In this document: piece after piece, positions 1 to 6,535 of the stretch
Layout of the letters: each line of letters starts with the position of its first letter
How positions within the stretch are numbered: position 1 is the first letter of the stretch
NCBI GenBank assembly: GCA_045592485.1
Contig: JAZNUS010000150.1
Location: forward strand, 1-9,071
Reading direction: 5' to 3'
DNA length: 9,071 nt
Source of the DNA: RGIG1828 sp045592485
GTDB taxonomy: Bacteria > Bacillota > Clostridia > UMGS1810
Position numbers and translations under genes: made by a program
Notes under the pieces: model-generated
The model's database searches: none
What the model saw: only the letters and a program-made list of their open reading frames with translations
Told to the model about the DNA's origin: nothing

Positions 1-113
1 TAGCGAAACTGACTGAGGGGTTTTGCTGAAAGCATTGATATTTCTGCATTTCGTACCCCTCCGTCTTTGCCTTACGGCAAATCCACCTCCCCTTAGGCAG
101 GGGCGGCTTTCGC
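1..113. repeat. Partial copy of a palindromic dispersed repeat (right-hand part)
   Basis: Positions 1-81 match 8991-9071 in the same orientation with only two mismatches (at 22 and 33), so the window begins and ends in two copies of one repeat. The right end of this copy (87-113) is the reverse complement of 8951-8977 at 25 of 27 positions, which makes these the terminal inverted repeats of one element. Internal sub-palindromes are visible: TTTGCC/GGCAAA around TTAC at 66-81, and GAGGGGT (about 15-21) facing ACCCCTC (about 55-61). There is no coding capacity. It looks like a MITE- or REP-like non-autonomous element. I recall similar GC-rich 'CTGCCTAAGGGGAG' repeats in Clostridia, but that is from memory, not a search. 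The left end lies outside the window. Confidence 0.85.
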
Positions 114-151
114 ATCAGCCCAATCCCATCTCACAGCTAAATTCCAATTCC

Positions 152-184
152 ACAAAACAAAGGCAACGCAATTTGCGCTGCCTT
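152..184 (-). terminator. Intrinsic terminator of the AraC-family gene
   Basis: Read on the minus strand, the stop codon at 200-202 is followed 15 bases later by a 10-bp stem, AAGGCAGCGC / GCGTTGCCTT, with one G-U pair and loop AAATT (184-160). The T-rich stretch TTTGTTTTGT follows. This is the usual form of a rho-independent terminator and sits where the regulator's transcript should end. The short gap between it and the repeat (114-151) holds nothing I recognise. Confidence 0.8.
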
Positions 185-199
185 AAATAATTATTTGTT

Positions 200-1150
200 T
201 TATTCAGATTTTTGATATTCTGTGGGTGTCATTCCCACTGTTTTTTTAAACCTTGTTATAAAGTAATTATAGTTGTCAAAGCCCGATTCAAAACAGGCTT
301 CCGTAACATTACAGCCGTTTTTCAAAAGATATTGTGCTCTCAGAATTTTCTGATTGTTTATATATTCCAGGGGCGAAGTGTCAAGATTTCTTTTAAACAT
401 TCTGCAAAGATATGAAATGCTGACATTGCAGTAATCAGCAACCTGTTTGATGTCGGTAAGTGTTGTCAGATTATCCGAGATATATTCAAGAGCTTTTTTC
501 AGCATGGGCGTAAGCTTTGCATCTGAATGAGATTTGTTTGGAACACAGTCACAGATAAGACTTGCCGCCTGCATAAGAAGGGAATAGGCAATGAAGTCTT
601 TGTAGTCCGAATCATTGTCAACAGTTTTGTCAATTTTGTTCAGAATATGAAACAAAGCCTCTGCATTTTTGGCTTCAAGGGTGTTGCCTGAAATCTGTTG
701 ATCTGAAAACAGCTTGTGAACAGGCGAATTTTCAGGCGTCATATTTATATATTCAACAGGGAAATCAAATTCGTAGTATTCAACATTTTCAAGTGCATAT
801 ATAAAAAGGGTGTGATCGTTTCCCGGATTCAGCGTCACAATTTTTCCAAACCCCGATGTATAGAGCTTGTCTGACACAAAAAGCCCGATTTTTCCGTCAA
901 CAAAAATAAACAAAGTGCAGTAGTCGCGCGGGGGTGTATTATATCCCGAAATACTGACGATGTCATCGTGATAATGGTTATAATGTCTGTACAAAACAGG
1001 GAGAGAGGCATATTTACTGTATGAAAACATTTTGAGTCTGTGAGAGGTTCTTGACATGTCTTCATCGGAAATATCGAAAACATTCATTGATTCTTTGAAT
1101 GTAGAAATTTCTTTATCGGTGATTTTAGGAATATTTATATCCATCTTCAA
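200..1150 (-). CDS. AraC-family transcriptional regulator
   Basis: The product has 316 residues. The C-terminal ~100 residues are a typical AraC/XylS DNA-binding domain with two helix-turn-helix units: about 232-254 (TDIKQVADYCNVSISYLCRMF) and about 281-303 (NVTEACFESGFDNYNYFITRF), followed by the family's closing GMTPTEY motif. Residues about 75-140 are strand-rich with spaced glycines and resemble the cupin-like sensing domain of the family. A helical linker covers roughly 160-225. There is no signal peptide or membrane segment, so it should be a cytoplasmic DNA-binding regulator. The start is probably the TTG at 1150-1148, with GGAG six bases upstream; an in-frame ATG two codons later (1144) is the alternative, but its spacing of 12 is long. 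It is transcribed away from the pyrH operon and no candidate catabolic target lies in the window, so ligand and regulon are unknown. Its leader carries a long hairpin. Confidence 0.93.
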   Translation of the reverse strand: MKMDINIPKITDKEISTFKESMNVFDISDEDMSRTSHRLKMFSYSKYASLPVLYRHYNHYHDDIVSISGYNTPPRDYCTLFIFVDGKIGLFVSDKLYTSGFGKIVTLNPGNDHTLFIYALENVEYYEFDFPVEYINMTPENSPVHKLFSDQQISGNTLEAKNAEALFHILNKIDKTVDNDSDYKDFIAYSLLMQAASLICDCVPNKSHSDAKLTPMLKKALEYISDNLTTLTDIKQVADYCNVSISYLCRMFKRNLDTSPLEYINNQKILRAQYLLKNGCNVTEACFESGFDNYNYFITRFKKTVGMTPTEYQKSE

Positions 1151-1156
1151 TGTTCA

Positions 1157-1160
1157 CTCC
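1157..1160 (-). promoter_or_regulatory. Ribosome binding site deciding the TTG start of the AraC-family gene
   Basis: On the minus strand GGAG lies six bases before the TTG (1150-1148) and twelve before the ATG (1144-1142). An in-frame TGA overlaps this site, so no longer start is possible. The site is only four bases from the base of the leader hairpin (1165-1202). Confidence 0.6.
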
Positions 1161-1164
1161 AATA

Positions 1165-1202
1165 GCCTCAACAACCAACATTTTAGTGTTGGTTGTTGAG
1201 GC
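1165..1202 (-). promoter_or_regulatory. Perfect 16-bp inverted repeat in the leader of the AraC-family gene
   Basis: The arm GCCTCAACAACCAACA (1165-1180) is matched perfectly by TGTTGGTTGTTGAGGC (1187-1202) around a 6-base loop. Neither side has a convincing T-tract, so it does not look like a simple terminator. It lies immediately upstream of the gene's ribosome binding site and downstream of the candidate promoter. It could be a dyad operator, for example for autoregulation, or an RNA stem that controls initiation or stability. The sequence alone does not decide between these. Confidence 0.75.
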
Positions 1203-1211
1203 AATATACTT

Positions 1212-1234
1212 TTACATCAGCAAAAATTCTCCTT
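1212..1234 (-). other. Possible mini-ORF in the AraC-family leader
   Basis: On the minus strand an AAGGAG (1234-1229) is followed after five bases by TTG CTG ATG TAA (1223-1212). This would be a three-codon reading frame, or a start-stop ATG-TAA. A strong Shine-Dalgarno match with no gene of its own, just before a long hairpin, hints at a leader peptide or ribosome-loading site. It is very short and could be chance. Confidence 0.25.
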
Positions 1235-1240
1235 GATTTT

Positions 1241-1249
1241 ATCATAACA
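1241..1249 (-). promoter_or_regulatory. Candidate extended -10 promoter of the AraC-family gene
   Basis: The minus strand reads TGT-TATGAT (1249-1241), an extended -10 element one mismatch from consensus. No good -35 lies 16-18 bases upstream; the extended TG may compensate. The predicted start of transcription, around 1234, would give a leader of about 85 bases holding the inverted repeat. Confidence 0.4.
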
Positions 1250-1259
1250 TAACCTGATA

Positions 1260-1291
1260 TTGAACTGTATTTAAATAAATTCTGTGATAAT
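1260..1291 (+). promoter_or_regulatory. Possible second upstream promoter toward pyrH
   Basis: TTGAAC at 1260-1265 and an extended -10 TGT-GATAAT at 1283-1291 both resemble promoter elements, but the spacer of 20 bases is longer than normal. If used, it would give a leader of about 140 bases for pyrH. This is a weak candidate. Confidence 0.25.
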
Positions 1292-1339
1292 ACACAAAAT
1301 AATTTTTGGTTATTGGCGTTTATCACCAATTTAATCAGA

Positions 1340-1396
1340 AAATTTTTAAAAAATTTTAAAAATAGTGTTTCTTTTTTTGAAAATATGTGTTATAAT
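1340..1396 (+). promoter_or_regulatory. Main promoter of the pyrH-rnjA operon
   Basis: A perfect TATAAT at 1391-1396 is preceded by TG one base upstream (1388-1389), giving an extended -10. The best -35 at 17-base spacing is a poor TTTCTT (1368-1373). A/T tracts at 1340-1364 lie where an UP element would contact the polymerase alpha subunit. Transcription would start near 1403, leaving a leader of about 33 bases before the pyrH ATG. No riboswitch or attenuator fits in this leader. Confidence 0.7.
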
Positions 1397-1435
1397 AACT
1401 TAAATATGTGTAAAATTGGAAAGGAGTATGTAAAA

Positions 1436-2140
1436 ATGGAGCCTAAATACAAAAGAATTCTTCTCAAGGTAAGCGGAGAAGCTCTTGCCGGAGACAACAA
1501 AACCGGACTTAATGATGAAACTATCGGTGCAATTACCGATAAAATAAAGGAATGTGTCGATCTGGGCGTTCAGATTGCAATCGTTGTTGGCGGAGGCAAC
1601 TTCTGGAGAGGCAGAACCGGCGAAAATATGGACAGAACCCGTGCCGACCACATGGGTATGCTTGCAACGGTTATCAATGCTCTTGCACTTCAGGATGCAC
1701 TCATAAGACGGGGAGTTGAGACCCGCGTTCAGACAGGGGTTGAAATGCGTCAGATTGCAGAGCCCTACATCAGAGGCAAGGCAGTGCGTCATCTTGAAAA
1801 GGGCAGAGTTGTTATTTTCGGATGCGGAAGCGGTAATCCCTTCTTCTCCACAGACACAGCAGCTGCTCTCAGAGCTGCCGAAATTGATGCCGATATTATT
1901 CTTCTTGCAAAAAATGTTGATGCAGTTTATGATTCTGATCCCAACAAAAATAAAGATGCTCACAAATTTGAAAAACTTTCCTATATTGATGTTTTAAACC
2001 GCGGTCTTGGAGTTATGGATTCCACAGCAACATCTCTTTGTATGGATAACCACATTCCCATCAGAGTGTTTGGTCTTGCTGAACCCGACAACATCCGCAA
2101 GGTTATTCTCGGTGAGGAAATCGGTACTATTGTTAAATAA
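1436..2140 (+). CDS. pyrH: UMP kinase
   Basis: This is UMP kinase of the amino-acid-kinase fold, which converts UMP to UDP with ATP in the cytoplasm and feeds UTP and CTP synthesis. The 234-residue product is the usual length. Diagnostic motifs are KVSGEAL (11-17, phosphate binding), VGGGNFWRG (51-59), DRTRADHMGMLATVIN (66-81, UMP site and family signature), GSGNPFFSTD (131-140) and DADIILLAKNVDAVYDSDP (151-169, nucleotide pocket). The start is the ATG at 1436, with AAGGAG nine bases upstream. The frame stays open upstream to 1313, but that region holds the -10 promoter and gives no PyrH-like sequence. It is the first gene of the operon. The usual upstream partners rpsB and tsf are absent; an AraC-family gene faces away instead. 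Confidence 0.98.
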   Translation: MEPKYKRILLKVSGEALAGDNKTGLNDETIGAITDKIKECVDLGVQIAIVVGGGNFWRGRTGENMDRTRADHMGMLATVINALALQDALIRRGVETRVQTGVEMRQIAEPYIRGKAVRHLEKGRVVIFGCGSGNPFFSTDTAAALRAAEIDADIILLAKNVDAVYDSDPNKNKDAHKFEKLSYIDVLNRGLGVMDSTATSLCMDNHIPIRVFGLAEPDNIRKVILGEEIGTIVK

Positions 2141-2176
2141 TTGATTTTTATATTTTTATAAACGGAGGTTAATTCT

Positions 2177-2731
2177 ATGGCAACAAATATCAAAGATTTC
2201 GAAACAAAAATGCAAAAGACAATTTCGGTGCTCAATTCCGAATATGCTACAGTTAGAGCCGGAAGAGCAAATCCTGCAATTTTAGACAGGGTTACAGTAG
2301 ATTACTATGGCGTTGCAACTCCTCTTACCCAGATTGGCACAGTGTCAGTTCCGGATCCCCGTTCAATTCTCATTCAGCCCTGGGATGCTGGCATTCTGAA
2401 AGAAGTTGAAAAGGCAATTCTTGCTTCCGATATCGGCATTACCCCCAATAACGACGGCAAAGCTATTCGTCTGAACTTCCCCCCTCTTACCGAGGAAAGA
2501 AGAAAAGAAATTGTTAAAACAATCCGCAAAAAAGGCGAGGATTCCAAGGTTGCAATCCGTTCCATCAGAAGAGATGCAATGGATGGAGTGAAGGCTGACA
2601 AGAAAAACGGCGAAATAACCGAAGATGATGTTAAGAACATTGAAAATGATGTTCAGAAGCTTACTGACAAATATATCAAGGAAATTGATAGTGTTATGGC
2701 GGCTAAAGAAAAAGAAATAATGGAAGTTTGA
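2177..2731 (+). CDS. frr: Ribosome recycling factor
   Basis: The ribosome recycling factor (RRF) splits post-termination ribosomes together with EF-G. The 184-residue product is full length (family about 185). Domain I, the three-helix bundle, is formed by about residues 1-29 and 105-184, and domain II, the beta sandwich, by about 30-104. Hallmark segments are TVRAGRANPAILD (25-37), PDPRSILIQPWD (59-70), NDGKAIRLNFPPLTEERRKE (92-111) and VAIRSIRRDAMD (125-136), with the conserved arginines of the helical stalk. The ATG is preceded by GGAGG eight bases upstream. It follows pyrH by 36 bp, and its stop nearly touches uppS, so the two are probably translationally coupled. Confidence 0.98.
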   Translation: MATNIKDFETKMQKTISVLNSEYATVRAGRANPAILDRVTVDYYGVATPLTQIGTVSVPDPRSILIQPWDAGILKEVEKAILASDIGITPNNDGKAIRLNFPPLTEERRKEIVKTIRKKGEDSKVAIRSIRRDAMDGVKADKKNGEITEDDVKNIENDVQKLTDKYIKEIDSVMAAKEKEIMEV

Positions 2732-2736
2732 TTTCT

Positions 2737-3489
2737 ATGTTTAATTTTTTTAAAAAGAAAAATAAAAGTGTTCATGAACAGCTTGACTACAATAATCTTC
2801 CGAAGCATATCGGCATAATTATGGACGGAAACGGAAGATGGGCTAAAAAGCGTGGTCTTCCGCGGTCAGCAGGTCATCGTATGGGTGCAAAGGTATTGGA
2901 GCAGATTACCCGTGATGCCGGTCATCTTGGAATAAAATATCTTACGGTATATGCTTTTTCAACCGAAAACTGGAGGCGTCCCGATGACGAAGTCAGTGCA
3001 CTTATGGTTCTCCTCGGAGAATATCTTGATGATTACAAGCGTCTCATTGGTGATGACGATATCCGCATTCGCATCATAGGCTCCCTTGACGGACTTTCCG
3101 ATGAAATAATCCGAAAAATAAAGGTTGTTGAAGAGGCAACCAAAGATAACAGTGCAATAACACTTTCGATTGCCCTCAACTACGGTGGAAGAGATGAAAT
3201 TGTCAACTGTGTGAAAAAAATTGCTTCAAAACTTGAAAGCGGTGAAGTTTCACCGGACGACATAACAGAAGAAATGCTTTCTGAAAATATGTATACATAC
3301 TATATGCCTGATCCGGATTTTATAATCAGACCCAGCGGTGAAATGAGACTCAGCAATTTTTTGATATGGCAAAGTGCCTACAGCGAATTCTGGTATTCAA
3401 ACATCAACTGGCCTGATTTCACCAGAGATGACCTCATAGGGGCGATTGTTGACTATCAGAGCAGAAACAGAAGATTCGGAGGAGTGTGA
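2737..3489 (+). CDS. uppS: Undecaprenyl diphosphate synthase (cis-prenyltransferase)
   Basis: UppS adds eight isopentenyl units in cis to farnesyl diphosphate, giving the C55 carrier lipid for peptidoglycan and other wall polymers. The 250-residue product is of normal length. The family motifs appear in order: HIGIIMDGNGRWAKKRG (24-40) with the catalytic Asp30, FSTENWRRP (74-82), ALNYGGRDEI (146-155) and RPSGEMRLSNFLIWQ (198-212), then SEFWYSNINWPDF near the end. I chose the ATG at 2737. A TTG at 2728 also lies in frame and overlaps the frr stop, but the GGAAG at about 2722-2726 is too close to serve it. Only 5 bp separate it from frr, and the binding site is weak, so coupled translation is likely. 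The last codons overlap the cdsA ribosome binding site. Confidence 0.97.
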   Translation: MFNFFKKKNKSVHEQLDYNNLPKHIGIIMDGNGRWAKKRGLPRSAGHRMGAKVLEQITRDAGHLGIKYLTVYAFSTENWRRPDDEVSALMVLLGEYLDDYKRLIGDDDIRIRIIGSLDGLSDEIIRKIKVVEEATKDNSAITLSIALNYGGRDEIVNCVKKIASKLESGEVSPDDITEEMLSENMYTYYMPDPDFIIRPSGEMRLSNFLIWQSAYSEFWYSNINWPDFTRDDLIGAIVDYQSRNRRFGGV

Positions 3490-3493
3490 TTCC

Positions 3494-4321
3494 ATGTTGA
3501 AACAAAGGTTAATATACGGAACAATCGGGGCAATTGCCGCGATTCTTGTAATAACTTTCTGTCCGTTGTATATAATAGGTATATGCATCGGCTTGCTTGC
3601 ACTCATTGGTCTTTTTGAGTTCTATACTGTGACGGGTCTTTTGTCTGTAAAAACTCCTGCGGCATATATCGGCTTTGCTTATTGTGCAGTTTATTATGGG
3701 TTAATGGTTTTCAGACCTGAATCTGCTATGCAATATTTCCTTCCCTCAACTGTCGCATATGTTTTTATATTAATGATATGTATGATTTTTTACGGCAGGC
3801 TGTGTTCAATCCGTAAATGTGCAATAGCTCTTTTCGGTGCGGTGTACATAGCAGTGTTTTTTTCCTTTCTCTATTTTATCCGTGCATCAGAAATGGGGAA
3901 AATCACAATATGGCTTTTGTTTGTTGCTGCATGGTCAACAGACACCTTTGCCTATTTCACAGGCATGGCAATAGGAAGGCACAGGCTTTGTCCTGACATA
4001 AGCCCCAAGAAGACATCAGAAGGAGCAGCCGGCGGATTTGTGGGTTGCATTATCTGTGTGTTTATATATGTAAAAATTATATCGGGGATTAACGGCTACG
4101 GAATCGAACCAACCAATGTCTTTTTCTTTGCTGCTATTGCTTCGGTATTTTCGCAGCTTGGCGACCTTGCTGCAAGCTGCATTAAGAGAGAGGTTGGAGT
4201 TAAGGATTACGGAAATCTTATCCCGGGTCACGGAGGCGTTCTTGACCGTTTTGATTCATCGCTTCTGATTGCTCCTCTTGTGTATTATTTTATTCAGTTT
4301 TTCCCGATTTTTATAAAATAA
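3494..4321 (+). CDS. cdsA: Phosphatidate cytidylyltransferase (CDP-diacylglycerol synthase)
   Basis: CdsA is a polytopic membrane enzyme that makes CDP-diacylglycerol from CTP and phosphatidic acid, the branch point of phospholipid synthesis. The 275-residue product is dominated by hydrophobic segments, about seven or eight, starting at about residues 7-24. The C-terminal signature is complete at about 228-254: SCIKREVGVKDYGNLIPGHG, then GVLDRFD, with the metal-binding aspartates. An upstream conserved block, WSTDTFAYFTG with PKKTSEG (147-176), is also present. The ATG at 3494 follows GGAGGAG at a spacing of nine. The frame is open further upstream but overlaps uppS and is not family-like. 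It lies 4 bp after uppS and 12 bp before dxr, the classic uppS-cdsA-dxr order. Confidence 0.97.
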   Translation: MLKQRLIYGTIGAIAAILVITFCPLYIIGICIGLLALIGLFEFYTVTGLLSVKTPAAYIGFAYCAVYYGLMVFRPESAMQYFLPSTVAYVFILMICMIFYGRLCSIRKCAIALFGAVYIAVFFSFLYFIRASEMGKITIWLLFVAAWSTDTFAYFTGMAIGRHRLCPDISPKKTSEGAAGGFVGCIICVFIYVKIISGINGYGIEPTNVFFFAAIASVFSQLGDLAASCIKREVGVKDYGNLIPGHGGVLDRFDSSLLIAPLVYYFIQFFPIFIK

Positions 4322-4333
4322 CAGAGGCATGCT

Positions 4334-5479
4334 ATGAAAAACATTACTATTCTAGGTTCAACAGGTTCAATCGGAACTCAGGCTCTTGAGGTTGCCGATA
4401 TTTGCGGAAACATAAAAATCAACGGTCTCACTTGCCATTCTAATCTGAAGCTTTTTGAAAAGCAAATCCGCAAGTATCAGCCGAAAAAGGCCTGTATTGT
4501 AAATAAAAAGCTTTACTCAGACCTTAAAACAGCCTGTGCAGACCTTCCGGTTGAGCTTTATGCCGGGGAGGAAGGCTTGTGTGAGGTTGCAGTCTGCAAT
4601 GAGTCTGATGCAGTTTTAACATCGGTTGTGGGAAATGTGGGGCTTGTTCCAACGGTGGAAGCCATTAACGCAGGCAAGGACATTCTGCTTGCCAACAAAG
4701 AAACCCTTGTTACTTCAGGCAAGCTGATTATGCCCCTTGCCAGGGAAAAAGGAGTTTCAATTCTTCCTGTTGACAGCGAACACAGCGCCATTTTTCAGTG
4801 CCTTCAGGGAAAAGGGGATAACAAAATCTCCAAAATTCTCCTCACTGCCTCGGGCGGTCCTTTTTTCGGCAAGAGCAAAGCGGACCTTGAAAAAGTCACA
4901 AGAGAAAATGCCCTTGCTCATCCCAATTGGTCAATGGGAGCAAAAATCACCATTGACAGTGCTACAATGATGAACAAAGGCCTTGAGGTCATTGAAGCCC
5001 GATGGCTTTTTGATGTCAGTCCCGAAAATATTGAGGTGTATATTCACCGTCAGAGCATTGTCCATTCTATGGTTGAATTTTGTGACAATTCGGTTATTGC
5101 TCAGCTTGGCATACCCGATATGAAGCTTCCGATTGTGTATGCAATGCAGTACCCTGAGCGAAATATTCCCGTGAATGAAAGACTTAATCTGTTTGATGTT
5201 CGCACTCTGACCTTTGATAAACCCGACACAGACACCTTTGAGTGTCTTTCCATTGCATATGAGGCTCTGAGAGTAGGCGGCACCGTGCCTGCGGTTATGA
5301 ATGCGGCAAACGAAGTGGCGGTTGCAGGATTCCTTGAGGGAAAAATCCCCTTCCTTCAGATTCCCGAGATAATCAAAAACACCATCACTGCCCACAAGCC
5401 GATAGCAGATTTCACACTTGATGATGTGATAAAAGCTGATGCCTGGGCAAGGGAATACAGCAGCGATTTTGTGCAATAA
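4334..5479 (+). CDS. dxr: 1-deoxy-D-xylulose 5-phosphate reductoisomerase
   Basis: Dxr rearranges and reduces DXP to 2-C-methyl-D-erythritol 4-phosphate with NADPH, the committed step of the MEP isoprenoid pathway and the target of fosmidomycin. The 381 residues match the family. Visible motifs are GSTGSIG (8-14, NADPH fold), LLANKETLVTSGK (118-130), PVDSEHSAIFQ (145-155) with metal ligands Asp147 and Glu149, TASGGPF (171-177), HPNWSMGAKITIDSATMMNK (196-215) with the third ligand Glu218 just after, HRQSIVHSMVEF (238-249) and MNAANEVAV (322-330). The ATG follows AGAGG at six bases. Its product feeds the isoprenoid supply used by UppS two genes upstream. No defects are seen. Confidence 0.98.
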   Translation: MKNITILGSTGSIGTQALEVADICGNIKINGLTCHSNLKLFEKQIRKYQPKKACIVNKKLYSDLKTACADLPVELYAGEEGLCEVAVCNESDAVLTSVVGNVGLVPTVEAINAGKDILLANKETLVTSGKLIMPLAREKGVSILPVDSEHSAIFQCLQGKGDNKISKILLTASGGPFFGKSKADLEKVTRENALAHPNWSMGAKITIDSATMMNKGLEVIEARWLFDVSPENIEVYIHRQSIVHSMVEFCDNSVIAQLGIPDMKLPIVYAMQYPERNIPVNERLNLFDVRTLTFDKPDTDTFECLSIAYEALRVGGTVPAVMNAANEVAVAGFLEGKIPFLQIPEIIKNTITAHKPIADFTLDDVIKADAWAREYSSDFVQ

Positions 5480-5484
5480 ATAAT

Positions 5485-5491
5485 GAGGTGG
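5485..5491 (+). promoter_or_regulatory. Ribosome binding site deciding the TTG start of rseP
   Basis: GAGGTGG lies six bases before the TTG at 5498. No ATG occurs in frame near the N-terminus, and the membrane helix carrying the zinc motif begins almost at once, so a later start would destroy the active site. Confidence 0.7.
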
Positions 5492-5497
5492 TAAACT

Positions 5498-6514
5498 TTG
5501 GTTACGGCAATCTGGGCTATAGCAATTTTTTGTGTGCTTATTTTTATTCATGAATTTGGTCACTTTGCTGTTGCAAGACTTTGCAAAATGACTGTTCATG
5601 AGTTTTCAATAGGTATGGGTCCGAAGCTTTTCGGATTCGGAAAAGGCAAAACAAAATATAACATAAGGCTTCTTCCTCTTGGTGGTTTTGTTGCATTAGA
5701 GGGTGAAAACGGCGAATCTGCCGATCCCGATGCATTTTGTAACAAATCGGCATTCAAGCGCTTTTGCGTGCTTTTTGCAGGAGCTTTAATGAATGTTTTG
5801 CTTGGGTTTGTGATTTTTACAATAATCTTTTCGTCGGTGTCATTTCGAACCAATGTGGTTGAAAGTGTAATTCCCGGTTCAGCTTTTGAACAGGCTGGAA
5901 TTATGCCCGGTGATGTAATAACCAAAATTGAGGGCGAAAATTATTCCGGCTCAATCCATTCGGTCAGAGATGTGAATTTCTTTATTACATTAAACGGTGA
6001 CGGTGAAGCGAGAGTCACCTACAAAAGAGACGGTGAAAAGCATAAGGTGAATGTAACACCGCAAAAAGATGAAGAATCCGGTAGAATCATATTTGGATTT
6101 ACAACCGACGAGCTTGAGGGTAATTTGTTTTCGTGGCTTTCTGCTGCTTTTTGGGAATGTGTTTTTGTAATCAAATCGGTGTTTTTGTCTCTTTGGTGGC
6201 TTGTTACCGGTGCCATTCCCGCCTCGTCGATGTCGGGACCTGTTGCAATTGTATCCGAAATCGGAAGTGCTGCAGCTTACGGCTGGCAAAGTGTCTTGAA
6301 TCTTGCGGCGTTCATTTCGGTAAATCTTGGAGTTATGAATCTTTTACCAATTCCCGCACTTGACGGTGGCAGAATACTTTTTTTAATCATCGAAAAAATA
6401 CGGGGAAAGAAAATGAATCCCGAAAAAGAGGGTATGATTAACTTCATATTTTTTGCAATTCTTATCGGCTTAATGCTTTTGGTAACATTCAGCGATATTC
6501 AAAAAATGTTCTGA
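5498..6514 (+). CDS. rseP: Site-2-type intramembrane zinc metalloprotease (RseP/RasP family)
   Basis: This is a membrane-embedded M50 protease that cuts transmembrane substrates such as anti-sigma factors and leftover signal peptides. The 338-residue product starts with a transmembrane helix carrying the zinc motif HEFGH (18-22). A second conserved block, IRLLPLGGFVALEGE (56-70), follows, then a membrane helix at about 91-111. One PDZ domain spans about 120-190 (PGSAFEQAGIMPGDVITKIEG). A hydrophobic segment lies at about 218-238, and the C-terminal helix holds NLLPIPALDGGRI (281-293), whose LDG aspartate is the third zinc ligand. A last helix lies near 315-331. The length fits the single-PDZ clostridial form and is shorter than B. 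subtilis RasP (about 420). It starts with TTG. No anti-sigma partner is encoded nearby, so its substrate cannot be inferred here. Confidence 0.95.
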   Translation: MVTAIWAIAIFCVLIFIHEFGHFAVARLCKMTVHEFSIGMGPKLFGFGKGKTKYNIRLLPLGGFVALEGENGESADPDAFCNKSAFKRFCVLFAGALMNVLLGFVIFTIIFSSVSFRTNVVESVIPGSAFEQAGIMPGDVITKIEGENYSGSIHSVRDVNFFITLNGDGEARVTYKRDGEKHKVNVTPQKDEESGRIIFGFTTDELEGNLFSWLSAAFWECVFVIKSVFLSLWWLVTGAIPASSMSGPVAIVSEIGSAAAYGWQSVLNLAAFISVNLGVMNLLPIPALDGGRILFLIIEKIRGKKMNPEKEGMINFIFFAILIGLMLLVTFSDIQKMF

Positions 6515-6535
6515 TAATACAAAGGAGAAATACAA

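Noticed and set aside
1165..1202. The leader inverted repeat as an intrinsic terminator
   Set aside because: No run of T residues directly follows the stem on either strand, and on the plus strand there is no upstream gene to terminate.
1313..1435. 41-residue N-terminal extension of PyrH from an upstream TTG
   Set aside because: The stretch contains the extended -10 promoter and A/T tracts, lacks a ribosome binding site at its start, and does not resemble PyrH. The ATG at 1436 has AAGGAG and gives the family length.
1400..1963. 187-codon minus-strand open frame inside pyrH
   Set aside because: It is fully antisense to pyrH, has no convincing domain, and is best explained as a shadow of pyrH codon bias.
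4931..5599. 222-codon minus-strand open frame across the end of dxr and the start of rseP
   Set aside because: It runs antisense to two certain genes, has a cysteine- and histidine-rich composition typical of shadow frames, spans their intergenic ribosome binding site, and shows no recognisable domain.
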